From NCBI GenBank assembly GCA_964457365.1, contig CAYWFP010000111.1, positions 1 to 11,636 on the forward strand: a stretch of DNA of 11,636 nt, in the 5' to 3' direction. The translations under genes and the position numbers were made by a program. Shown here in pieces: positions 5,884 through 11,636 of the stretch (the first letter of the stretch is position 1; each line of letters starts with the position of its first letter). Under the pieces are notes generated by a model that was not told the origin of the DNA, ran no database searches, and worked only from the letters and a program-made list of their open reading frames with translations. The stretch is from CAYWFP01 sp964457365. Lineage in GTDB: Bacteria; Planctomycetota; SZUA-567.

Positions 5884-7603
5884 CGCCGAGCACCTCGGCG
5901 GCGCGCTTCTTGTTGCCGCCGGTCTCCTGTAGCGCCGCGCGCACCGCCGGCAGGTCGAGCTTGCGCCAGCGCGCGGCGGGGGCCGGCTGCGTCGCCACGC
6001 CGGCGGGCTTCTGCGCGCCGTTCTCCTGCGGGTTGCCGACCACCGCCGGCGGCAGGTGCCTGAGTTCGATCACCAGCCCCTGGCAGCGGACCATGGCGTA
6101 CTGCACGGCGTTCTGCAGCTCGCGGATGTTGCCCGGCCACGGGTAGCGCATCAGCGCGTGCCGCGCGGAAGGGCTGAGCACCACCTCCTCGCGTCCGGCC
6201 TCCGCGGCCGCGCGGCGCAGGATGAAATCGATCAAAAGCTCCACGTCGTCGCCGCGCTCGCGCAGCGGCGGCAACAGGATCGGCAGCACGCAGAGGCGGT
6301 AGTACAGGTCCTCGCGGAAACGCCCGTAGGCGATCTCCCTGCTCAGGTCCTTGTTGGTGGCGCTGACGATGCGCACGTCGACGGTGATGGTGCGCGTGCC
6401 GCCGACGGGCTCGAAAGTGCCTTCCTGCAGCACGCGCAGCAGCTTGACCTGCATGTTGGCGCTGATGTCGCCGATCTCGTCGAGGAAGATCGTGCCGCCG
6501 TCGGCGAGTTCGAAACGGCCCTTCTTGTCCCGCACCGCGCCGGTGAAGGCGCCGCGGACGTGGCCGAAGAGCTCGCTCTCGAGAAGTCCCTCCGGCAGCG
6601 CGCCGCAGTTGACCGGAACGAAGAGGCGGTTGCGGCGGTAGCTCTGCCGGTGGACGGCGTTGGCCACGAGTTCCTTGCCGGTGCCGCTCTCGCCCTGGAT
6701 CAGCACCGGCACGGCCGAGTCGGCGACGTTGCGGATCAGGTCGAAGACCTCCAGCATTTTCGGGTGCCGCCCGACGATGCCGGCGAAGGTCTCGGCGTGG
6801 CCGAGCTGACGCCTGAGGGCGTGCTCGTTGGTCAGGTCCCGGAACGAGGCCATGGCGCCGCGCGGCTCGCCCGAGGGGAGGCGGATAATGCGGCGGGTGA
6901 CCTCGAGCTTGTGCGTCTTGCCGCCGAGGCCGCTCACTTCCAGCGGGTAGCTGCGGTCCTCGGGGCGCACCTCGCAATCCTCGGGAAAACCGCAGTACTC
7001 GCCGCAAAGGCCCTTGTCGAAGACGTCGTGGCAGTCGCGGCCGAGCACGCTCCGGCGCTCCAGGCCGGTGATCTCCTCGGCCGCGCGGTTCATGTAGACG
7101 ATGCGCCGGTCCATGTCGTGGGCGACGATGCCCTCGGCGAGGCTCTCCAGCATCAGCCCGGCGTAGTTGGTCTGGAGCCGCATCGCCTCGAAGTAGCCCT
7201 GCGCGAAGAAGTCGCTCACGAGCTGGCGGACGCGCTCGGCGGTGCGCCGGAACGCTTCGAGTCGCCGCGCCGGCGGCTCTTGCGCCGGGTCGGAGAGCGA
7301 CCAGTGGACGTGGCACGGGTGCGCCGGCAGCAAGAGCGGGCAGTTGCGCACCAGCTCCGGCGTCAGCGTGACGATGGCGTCGTATTCCTGTGGGCGTACC
7401 TCCCCGTACTCCGGCCGCTCCGCATCGCGCACCGGCGCGCCCATCTCCTGCAGCACCAGCAGCGTATGCGGATCCGCCTCGCGCGGCGTGTCGAGGCTGG
7501 CGCTGGCGATCTCGATTTGACTATCGGCCACGTCCCGCGCGAAGACCTCGGCCATCAGCGCCAGCCGCGCCGGGCCCGAACAGACGAACAAGAGCTTCGG
7601 CAT
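5834..7603 (-). CDS. Sigma-54 activator: degenerate LMW-phosphatase/ArsC-like, PAS, AAA+ and Fis domains
   Basis: A 589-residue enhancer-binding protein. Residues 1-125 are a low-molecular-weight phosphatase/arsenate-reductase-like domain with LLFVCSGPARLALMAE (C8) and the distal WSLSDP (D105, P106). The usual CxGNxCRS loop is altered: the catalytic Arg is Leu and the Asn is Pro, so catalysis is unlikely. Residues about 147-245 are a PAS domain containing a Cys cluster (C191, C200, C204, C210). The AAA+ domain has Walker A GESGTGKE (304-311), the sigma-54 contact loop GAFTGA (351-356), Walker B TIFLDE and arginine-finger region FREDLYYRL (429-437). The C-terminal HTH is NKKRAAEVLGVSRATLYRFL (564-583). 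The start at 7603 follows AAGGA; the open frame extends to 7747 but crosses the likely promoter. It probably activates the -24/-12 promoters in the adjacent island; the signal is unknown (oxyanion, thiol or metal are guesses). Confidence 0.93.
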   Translation of the reverse strand: MPKLLFVCSGPARLALMAEVFARDVADSQIEIASASLDTPREADPHTLLVLQEMGAPVRDAERPEYGEVRPQEYDAIVTLTPELVRNCPLLLPAHPCHVHWSLSDPAQEPPARRLEAFRRTAERVRQLVSDFFAQGYFEAMRLQTNYAGLMLESLAEGIVAHDMDRRIVYMNRAAEEITGLERRSVLGRDCHDVFDKGLCGEYCGFPEDCEVRPEDRSYPLEVSGLGGKTHKLEVTRRIIRLPSGEPRGAMASFRDLTNEHALRRQLGHAETFAGIVGRHPKMLEVFDLIRNVADSAVPVLIQGESGTGKELVANAVHRQSYRRNRLFVPVNCGALPEGLLESELFGHVRGAFTGAVRDKKGRFELADGGTIFLDEIGDISANMQVKLLRVLQEGTFEPVGGTRTITVDVRIVSATNKDLSREIAYGRFREDLYYRLCVLPILLPPLRERGDDVELLIDFILRRAAAEAGREEVVLSPSARHALMRYPWPGNIRELQNAVQYAMVRCQGLVIELRHLPPAVVGNPQENGAQKPAGVATQPAPAARWRKLDLPAVRAALQETGGNKKRAAEVLGVSRATLYRFLAENPLA

Positions 7604-7620
7604 GCGCCCGTTCCTTCTTC

Positions 7621-7651
7621 CGAATCGCACCGCCGGCATTATAGCGATTCG
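7621..7651. promoter_or_regulatory. Inverted repeat overlapping the regulator promoter
   Basis: CGAATCGC (7621-7628) and GCGATTCG (7644-7651) are a perfect 8-bp inverted repeat with a 15-bp spacer. On the minus strand it flanks the -10 box and start region of the regulator promoter. This is a plausible operator for autoregulation, or a hairpin at the mRNA 5' end. Confidence 0.4.
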
Positions 7652-7666
7652 CCACGGAGGCGGAAA
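7638..7666 (-). promoter_or_regulatory. Sigma-70-type promoter of the regulator gene
   Basis: The minus strand has a perfect TATAAT (7643-7638) preceded at 17 bp by TTTCCG (7666-7661), a weak -35. Transcription would start near 7631, about 28 nt before the ATG at 7603. The weak -35 fits a regulated or low-level promoter. Confidence 0.5.
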
Positions 7667-7702
7667 CCCCGCAGCGTCGGGAGAGAAAAAAGCCGCCGCC
7701 TC

Positions 7703-7732
7703 TTGACAGGAGCGGTTTTCGAGGGATTGATA
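7703..7732 (+). promoter_or_regulatory. Possible sigma-70 promoter of ferritin
   Basis: A perfect TTGACA (7703-7708) is followed at 18 bp by TTGATA (7727-7732), a poor -10. It lies about 46 nt before the ferritin start. The -35 is convincing and the -10 is not. I saw no clear Fur box. Confidence 0.4.
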
Positions 7733-7777
7733 ACGGTAGAGGGGCATTACTCACGCCGATTACGAAAGGAACGAACC

Positions 7778-8299
7778 ATGATCAGCGACCGGATGCTGAA
7801 GACCATGAACGAGCAGATCGCCAAGGAGTTCTACTCCGGCTACATGTACCTCGAGATGGCCGCGTACTTCGAGGAGGCCGGACTCGAGGGGATGGCCTCC
7901 TGGATGCGCATCCAGGCGCAGGAGGAGGAGTGCCACGCGATGATCTTCTTCAACTACGTCAACGAGCAGGGCGGGCGCGTGCGCCTCGGCGGCGTGGACG
8001 AGCCGCCGCACGAGTACGACTCGCCGCTGGACGTCTTCGAGAAAGGGCTCGAACACGAGAAGAAGGTGACCGCCTCGATCAACAACCTCGTCGATATCGC
8101 CATCGAGGAAAAGGACCACGCCTCGCGCAGCTTCCTCAACTGGTTCGTCGACGAGCAGGTGGAGGAGGAGGACGGCTTCAACCGCGTGGCGAGCAAGCTG
8201 AAGCTGGTCAAGGCCGACAGCAACGCCCTCTTCATGATCGACAAGGAACTCGGCGCACGCGTCTTCAATATCCCCGCGCCGCTGGCGGGCAAGATCTAA
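7778..8299 (+). CDS. ftnA: Ferritin (non-haem, FtnA type)
   Basis: A 173-residue ferritin with the complete ferroxidase centre at bacterial FtnA numbering: E17, Y24, E50, H53, E94, Q127 and E130, plus third-site glutamates E49, E126 and E129. The four-helix bundle is intact (helix A about 4-33, B 40-68, C 85-112, D 115-143) with a short E helix near 148-158. It oxidises Fe(II) and stores the mineral inside a 24-mer shell in the cytoplasm, limiting Fenton chemistry. The ATG at 7778 follows AAAGGAA. It is transcribed divergently from the sigma-54 regulator across a 174-bp gap and has no same-strand partner nearby. The iron-storage role agrees with the neighbouring superoxide and peroxide defence genes. 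The gene is strongly GC-rich. Confidence 0.96.
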   Translation: MISDRMLKTMNEQIAKEFYSGYMYLEMAAYFEEAGLEGMASWMRIQAQEEECHAMIFFNYVNEQGGRVRLGGVDEPPHEYDSPLDVFEKGLEHEKKVTASINNLVDIAIEEKDHASRSFLNWFVDEQVEEEDGFNRVASKLKLVKADSNALFMIDKELGARVFNIPAPLAGKI

Positions 8300-8317
8300 G
8301 GACCCGTTAAGCAATAA

Positions 8318-8376
8318 TTTCAGAATTTCGCTCGCTTCTTGGCCGACGGCGAAATGGTTGCGCCGAAATTCTGAAA
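8318..8376. repeat. 13-bp perfect inverted repeat after ferritin
   Basis: TTTCAGAATTTCG (8318-8330) and CGAAATTCTGAAA (8364-8376) are perfect inverted copies separated by 33 bp. The loop contains a competing GCGAAA that could pair with TTTCGC of the left arm, so two folds are possible. No T-run follows, so it is not a standard terminator. It starts 19 nt after the ferritin stop and may stabilise that mRNA, or be an operator pair for tusA. A second small hairpin (TCCGG 8383-8387 / CCGGA 8396-8400) precedes an AT-rich run and could be a weak ferritin terminator. Confidence 0.5.
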
Positions 8377-8425
8377 CAGGAGTCCGGTCAGATCGCCGGA
8401 TTAAAACTTTCTTTAATACGGTTTG

Positions 8426-8441
8426 TGGCGGGCGTCATGCA
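8426..8441 (+). promoter_or_regulatory. Possible sigma-54 promoter upstream of tusA
   Basis: TGGCGGGCGTCATGCA has the essential GG-N10-GC spacing, with TGGC at -24 and TGCA at -12 and three deviations from TGGCAC-N5-TTGCA. It lies 171 nt before the tusA start. No TGTCTCAT-type octamer was seen nearby, so a link to the local activator is unproven. Confidence 0.35.
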
Positions 8442-8488
8442 AAAAAATGAACGAGGCCGCAGCAAATTTTTAGGCCCCAAAATTTTGC

Positions 8489-8516
8489 TTGACAGGATCG
8501 CGCGCACGCCTAAATT
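8489..8516 (+). promoter_or_regulatory. Sigma-70 promoter of tusA
   Basis: A perfect TTGACA (8489-8494), 16-bp spacer and TAAATT (8511-8516). It lies about 95 nt before the tusA GTG. The CRP-type palindrome begins on the last base of the -10 box, so a bound regulator would sit on the transcription start. Confidence 0.55.
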
Positions 8517-8531
8517 GTGAAGTAATTCACA
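8516..8531. promoter_or_regulatory. CRP/FNR-family operator
   Basis: TGTGAAGTAATTCACA matches the CRP consensus TGTGA-N6-TCACA in every defined position and is a perfect 6+6 inverted repeat with a 4-bp centre. Its place just downstream of the -10 box suggests repression by a Crp/Fnr-family protein, unless another promoter further downstream is used. Which family member binds cannot be told. Confidence 0.55.
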
Positions 8532-8611
8532 GTGCTGCCAGAGTCAGATGTTGGGTTATTTTTGAGATGTTCTTGTTTTCAACAGCGTATAACGTGAAAA
8601 GGAGTACGATT

Positions 8612-8839
8612 GTGGCTGAACGCACATTGGATTGCTTGGGAGAGGCGTGTCCGGTTCCCCTGGTAAAAGCCCAGAAAGAAATTGCAACGATGGATGTCGG
8701 CGACGTTCTGGTCGTGAATATCGATCACAGTTGCGCCATGAAGAACATCCCCGATTGGGCCAGGGAGGCCGGGTACAATGTCGAAATCGACGAAGTCGCC
8801 GAAGGCGAGTGGGATATCATAATCGAGAAAAGCAAGTAG
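8612..8839 (+). CDS. TusA-family sulfur carrier (YeeD/TsuB-like)
   Basis: A 75-residue TusA-fold protein with the defining CPxP motif (C13-P-V-P16) in LDCLGEACPVPLVKAQ, preceded by C8. It keeps the family DVLVV strand, the NIPDWAREAGY segment and a closing EWDIIIEK strand; these resemble YeeD (TsuB), partner of the YeeE thiosulfate transporter. C13 is expected to carry persulfide or thiosulfonate sulfur; an extra C41 lies in DHSCAMKN. The start is the GTG at 8612, seven bases after AAAAGGAG; the open frame to 8489 overlaps the promoter and is rejected. It is probably transcribed alone from 8489-8516 and ended at 9046, with the permease pair downstream as its functional partner. YedF of selenium metabolism is an alternative relative. 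Confidence 0.92.
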   Translation: MAERTLDCLGEACPVPLVKAQKEIATMDVGDVLVVNIDHSCAMKNIPDWAREAGYNVEIDEVAEGEWDIIIEKSK

Positions 8840-9021
8840 GGTCGTCGCGGATTCGGGGCTTGATGCAGGCGTGATTTGAGATCAGGATCCAGGAGCGGTT
8901 AGTTGGTATCAATGATGTACCGGGATATCCGGGGTTTTCTGATCGGCGGTTTGTGGGCACGGTTTCGTTTTTGCCCTCCCGCAATTGGGCCGAGCGTCCG
9001 TGGTTATTTTGAATCACGGGT

Positions 9022-9046
9022 CATGCCTTTACTGGCGTGTTTTTTT
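9022..9046 (+). terminator. Intrinsic terminator after tusA
   Basis: CATGCC (9022-9027), a 6-nt loop and GGCGTG (9034-9039) form a 6-bp stem with one G-U pair, followed at once by seven T (9040-9046). It lies 183 nt after the tusA stop. The 8840-9020 stretch before it holds no convincing gene and could be a 3' UTR or a small RNA. Confidence 0.6.
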
Positions 9047-9166
9047 AACGCGTATTTTCCGCGCTCAAAAAAATGTCGCATATTAACGCCAAAAGCGTCC
9101 TTGTGTTGATATCGACCAGACTCTTTTAATCGCACTGACGAGAGAACGCTGGAAAATAGGCGTTAA
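9045..9166. repeat. Three TTAACGC / GCGTTAA elements before the permease operon
   Basis: TTAACGC occurs at 9045-9051 and 9083-9089, and inverted as GCGTTAA at 9160-9166. The last two extend to an 8-bp inverted pair (TTAACGCC 9083-9090 / GGCGTTAA 9159-9166). They bracket the possible promoter at 9101-9130 and could be operator half-sites for a sulfur-responsive regulator. The number is small and chance is not excluded. Confidence 0.35.
9101..9130 (+). promoter_or_regulatory. Possible promoter of the permease operon
   Basis: TTGTGT (9101-9106), 18-bp spacer and TTTAAT (9125-9130) are a weak but plausible sigma-70 promoter 61 nt before the first permease start and downstream of the tusA terminator. 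No better candidate was seen in 9047-9190. Confidence 0.3.
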
Positions 9167-9190
9167 ACACAAAAGACAGGAGATGCTTAC

Positions 9191-9730
9191 ATGTCCGAGG
9201 AAAACAAGCCCAAAGTAGACCATTGGGAATGGCTGCTCAAGCGCGAGTGGTCGTACACGACTGGCGCGGTCTTGCTGGCGGTATTGGCCACGATGCTGGT
9301 GATTGTGACCGGGAGCGCGTGGGGGGTGACGGGGCCCTTTGCATACTGGGGAGGCAAGGCCCTTACCCTCGTCGGTATTGATGCCAACTCCTGGGAAATT
9401 TTTCACGGGTCGCTGGACAAATACGGTTTCTTCGCGGGCAAAGACAGCGTGCCCAGCATGACGAACCTCGGTATCGTTCTGGGCGCGTTGATGGCGGTGC
9501 TGCTGGCCGCGTCGTTCAGGATCAAGAAGATCAAGAGCGGGCGCCAGGTTGCGGCCGCCATTTTGGGCGGACTGCTCATGGGGATTGGCGCACGAGTCGC
9601 CATGGGCTGCAATATCGGCGCCTTCTTCTCGGCGATTCCCGCATTTTCCCTGCATGGCTGGGTGTTCATGGTCTTCATCGCCCTTGGCGCCTTCATCGGC
9701 AGCTTCATGCTTAAAAAATGGTTCATGTAG
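9191..9730 (+). CDS. YeeE/YedE-family permease subunit, C-terminal-half type
   Basis: A 179-residue membrane protein with about four hydrophobic segments (23-45, 92-108, 119-138, 155-175). The motif GGLLMGIGARVAMGCNIGAFFSA (127-148, with C140) matches the third conserved Cys region of full-length YeeE, which relays thiosulfate through the membrane by hydrogen bonds to cysteines. A charged N-terminus (EENKPKVDHWEWLLKREW) precedes the first membrane segment. The ATG at 9191 follows AGGAGA. The second permease gene starts 29 nt downstream. This half alone lacks the other two Cys, so it presumably works with the next gene product. The substrate is probably thiosulfate or another reduced sulfur species, possibly selenium, inferred from the TusA-like neighbour. 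Confidence 0.88.
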   Translation: MSEENKPKVDHWEWLLKREWSYTTGAVLLAVLATMLVIVTGSAWGVTGPFAYWGGKALTLVGIDANSWEIFHGSLDKYGFFAGKDSVPSMTNLGIVLGALMAVLLAASFRIKKIKSGRQVAAAILGGLLMGIGARVAMGCNIGAFFSAIPAFSLHGWVFMVFIALGAFIGSFMLKKWFM

Positions 9731-9759
9731 ATAGTCCATATTAAGGAAAGGCAAATCCC

Positions 9760-10467
9760 ATGACGGAAATCAATACAGGAATACCGAGAAGAGCCGGACG
9801 GGTCCGGGAGACTCCGGAACAACGCAAACGCAAGAAGATCATTCAAATTTCGGCCGGCGTCGGGGTGTTCGCGCTTATCTGCGTTATCGCATACATGGCG
9901 CAGCAGTCCAATCCCAATGGGGCGTTTATTGTAATTATCGGCGCAGCCCTCGGCTATGTGCTGCAACGCAGCCGATTCTGTTTTACCGCTTCCCTGCGGG
10001 ATCCCGCCTTGACGGGCGGTACGAACCTGACCAAAGCCGTGATCGTCTCGCTGGCCGTGGCGTCATTGCTGTTCATGGCCGTCAACATGTCGAAAATGGG
10101 CTTGTCTCTTGAGAATTTCGAGCAGGTAAAAGCCGCCGGCAATATCAAGCCGGTCGGATTTCACACCGTGCTGGGCGCGCTTCTTTTCGGCATCGGCGCG
10201 GTGATCTCCGGCGGATGCGCGTCGGGAACCCTCATGCGCATGGGCGAGGGTTTCCAGCAACAGTGGCTGGTTTTCGTTTTCTTCATCGTCGGGTCTGTCG
10301 TCGGCCTGTCCGTCGCCAAGGCCATCACCAGCGAAGCCGCGTCAGCCGTCTTCCTGCCACATGCATTGGGAGGATGGCTGCCGGCAATCATCCTCCATTT
10401 CGGGCTGCTTTTGGCTCTCTATCTTTTGGCTGACGCCTGGGGCCGCAAAAAATCGGGGGGGCAGTAA
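9760..10467 (+). CDS. YeeE/YedE-family permease subunit, N-terminal-half type
   Basis: A 235-residue membrane protein. A basic cytoplasmic N-terminus (to residue 26) is followed by about five hydrophobic segments (27-47, 54-68, 92-109, 136-152, 168-188) and a C-terminal one (206-225). It has GYVLQRSRFCFTASLRD (65-81, C74) and GAVISGGCASGTLMRMGEG (146-164, C153), the first and second conserved Cys regions of YeeE; their spacing of 79 residues is near that of the full-length protein. With the preceding gene it supplies all three Cys of the transport path, but the gene order is reversed relative to the fused protein. The ATG at 9760 follows AAGGAAAGG. The stop is two bases before the flavoprotein start, indicating coupling. 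Confidence 0.9.
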   Translation: MTEINTGIPRRAGRVRETPEQRKRKKIIQISAGVGVFALICVIAYMAQQSNPNGAFIVIIGAALGYVLQRSRFCFTASLRDPALTGGTNLTKAVIVSLAVASLLFMAVNMSKMGLSLENFEQVKAAGNIKPVGFHTVLGALLFGIGAVISGGCASGTLMRMGEGFQQQWLVFVFFIVGSVVGLSVAKAITSEAASAVFLPHALGGWLPAIILHFGLLLALYLLADAWGRKKSGGQ

Positions 10468-10469
10468 TC

Positions 10470-11636
10470 ATGGCAAAGAAACGCGAGGATTATGATGTGG
10501 TCGTCATCGGCGGCGGCCCGGGGGGCATGACGGCCGCGCTGTACGCCGGTCGCGCGCGTCTGAAAACGCTGCTCATCGAGAAGTCGCTGATTGGCGGCAT
10601 GGCCACCTATACCAGCGAGATCGAGAATTATCCGGGCTTTGTCGATCCCGTTGACGGCAATGAATTGATGAAGCTCTTCGACAAGCAGTTCCGGCGCTTC
10701 GGCGTGGATGTCAAATTGACCGATGTCAAAAGCGTGAATTCGGCCTGCTGCGAGATGGTCGTCAGCACGTTTCGCACCGATTACCATGCCAAAGCCGTAA
10801 TCGTGGCGACCGGTAACAAGCCGCGCCTGACCGGCGCGAAGAATGAGGAGGAGTTCCTGAACGACAAGGGCATTTCCTTCTGCGCCACCTGCGACGCGGC
10901 CCGCAATACCGGAAAGACGGTGATGATCATCGGCTCCGGAGACGCCGCCATCGAGGAGGGGATGTTCCTGACGAAATTCGCTTCCGAGGTGATTGTTTCG
11001 GTGATTCATGACGAAGGAAAGATGGACGCAAACAAAGTCGCGCAGGAAAAGGCCCTGGCCAATCCGAAAATGCGTTTTGTCTGGAATACGGTCGTGGATT
11101 CCTTCGAAGGCGACGACATGCTGCGCAAGGTGGTGCTGAAAAATATCAAAACCGGGGAGCTGATGCCGGTGCCGGTCGATACCTGTTTTCTCTTCATCGG
11201 GTATGTTCCCAATACGGCCATATTTGAAAACCTGCTCGAACTCGATGAGCGGGGGTACATTCAGGCCAATGAGACGTCAATGGAAACCAACGTGCCCGGC
11301 ATATACGCGGTGGGCGATTGCCGCGCCAAGATTCTGCGCCAGGTGGCCACGGCCGTGGGCGATGGCGCGATTGCGGGCTTCATGGTCGAGAAGTTCATTG
11401 AGGATGAAAACTACGTGCAGCAGGAGATCTTCGAAGCAGAAGGGTTGCTGATGGCCTATATTTACAATGCCGTCGAACCGGTTGACCGGGAGTTCCTGAG
11501 CCGGATCGAAGAAATCCAGCAGACGCACAAAGATCGTGTGAGTTTGCGCCGCATCGACATCTATAAGTCCGACCGCATTGCCTGCCGCCTGCAATTTACG
11601 GCGTCGCCATCGCTGATCTTTATGAAAAATGGCGAG
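10470..11636 (+). CDS. Thioredoxin-reductase-like flavoprotein with C-terminal thioredoxin-fold tail (3' end cut)
   Basis: The first 389 residues are visible; the end lies outside the window. Residues 8-27 are the FAD-binding Rossmann motif (VVVIGGGPGGMTAALYAGR), ENYPGF (52-57) is typical of TrxR, the redox pair is C138-A-T-C141, the second Rossmann motif is GSGDAAIEEG (155-164), and the FAD-closing motif is GIYAVGDC (277-284). The segment where NADPH-dependent TrxR has HRRxxxR reads SVIHDEGKM (177-185), so NADPH specificity appears lost. From about residue 323 a thioredoxin-fold extension follows, with the cis-Pro motif TASPSLIFMKNGE (377-389); its CxxC region is replaced by YNAVEPVDR (332-340). 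The start is two bases after the upstream stop. It probably reduces a sulfur species or sulfur carrier delivered by the permease and TusA-like proteins; this is inference. Confidence 0.9.
   Translation, partial: MAKKREDYDVVVIGGGPGGMTAALYAGRARLKTLLIEKSLIGGMATYTSEIENYPGFVDPVDGNELMKLFDKQFRRFGVDVKLTDVKSVNSACCEMVVSTFRTDYHAKAVIVATGNKPRLTGAKNEEEFLNDKGISFCATCDAARNTGKTVMIIGSGDAAIEEGMFLTKFASEVIVSVIHDEGKMDANKVAQEKALANPKMRFVWNTVVDSFEGDDMLRKVVLKNIKTGELMPVPVDTCFLFIGYVPNTAIFENLLELDERGYIQANETSMETNVPGIYAVGDCRAKILRQVATAVGDGAIAGFMVEKFIEDENYVQQEIFEAEGLLMAYIYNAVEPVDREFLSRIEEIQQTHKDRVSLRRIDIYKSDRIACRLQFTASPSLIFMKNGE

Noticed and set aside
5766..7316. 516-codon minus-strand frame overlapping the sigma-54 regulator
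   Set aside because: It lies in another frame of the same strand and has Arg/Ala/Pro-rich low-complexity translation, while the other frame shows all activator motifs.
6056..7777. Plus-strand open frame running through the regulator gene into ferritin
   Set aside because: The part before 7778 is antisense to the sigma-54 activator; only the ferritin segment is real, with its own ribosome site and start.
8903..9109. 68-codon plus-strand ORF between tusA and the permease
   Set aside because: It has no ribosome site, runs through the terminator and AT-rich repeats, and shows no recognisable pattern.
9760..10467. Second YeeE-type gene as a frameshifted remnant of one full-length gene
   Set aside because: Each half has its own ribosome site, start and soluble N-terminus, and the halves are in the wrong order for a simple frameshift.

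Overview
The window is gene-dense and mostly GC-rich. It suggests a bacterium, probably a pseudomonadote, living at the oxic-anoxic boundary with an active inorganic sulfur metabolism. This rests on rubrerythrin and superoxide reductase, which are typical of anaerobes and microaerophiles, beside a TusA / YeeE-YedE sulfur-import locus and a sigma-54 regulator. The species cannot be named from the sequence alone.

Left part (1-5069, all minus strand): a tightly packed cluster read from right to left. It encodes a small conserved DDGC protein, rubrerythrin, desulfoferrodoxin, a 48-residue Cys-rich peptide, an ACT-like small protein, glucose-6-phosphate dehydrogenase, a Cu/Zn-type permease with a C-terminal HMA domain, and a metallophosphoesterase cut by the window edge. 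Spacings are 0-133 nt and several starts abut or overlap the preceding stop. The set reads as an oxidative-stress and metal-homeostasis operon: rubrerythrin and superoxide reductase use electrons, G6PD supplies NADPH, and the permease with its HMA domain handles metal.

Middle (5070-5833): a lower-GC regulatory island with no long gene. On the minus strand it has a near-perfect sigma-54 promoter (TGGCAC-N5-TTGTA). Next comes a 33-codon peptide ORF with an ideal Shine-Dalgarno. The stop codon of this ORF lies in the loop of a strong intrinsic terminator, all just upstream of the stress operon. This is the layout of a leader-peptide attenuator. On the plus strand there is a second, weaker -24/-12 element facing the other way, followed by another short ORF. 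Between the two promoters lies an array of TGTCTCAT / ATGAGACA sites, a good candidate enhancer for the neighbouring regulator.

5834-8299: a sigma-54 enhancer-binding protein (minus) and a classical ferritin (plus) diverge from a 174-bp intergenic region. The regulator fuses a low-molecular-weight phosphatase/ArsC-like domain with a broken catalytic loop to PAS, AAA+ and Fis-type HTH domains.

Right part (8300-11636, plus strand, visibly lower GC): a TusA/YeeD-like sulfur carrier with its own promoter region, including a perfect CRP-type palindrome. It has its own terminator. Downstream are two half-size YeeE/YedE permease subunits and a thioredoxin-reductase-like flavoprotein. The flavoprotein has lost the NADPH HRRxxxR motif and carries a thioredoxin-fold tail without CxxC. 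Together these look like a sulfur-compound (thiosulfate-type) uptake and redox-processing system. The most interesting items are the leader-peptide/terminator unit with its sigma-54 enhancer array, the degenerate phosphatase sensor, the Cys-rich miniprotein and the atypical flavoprotein.
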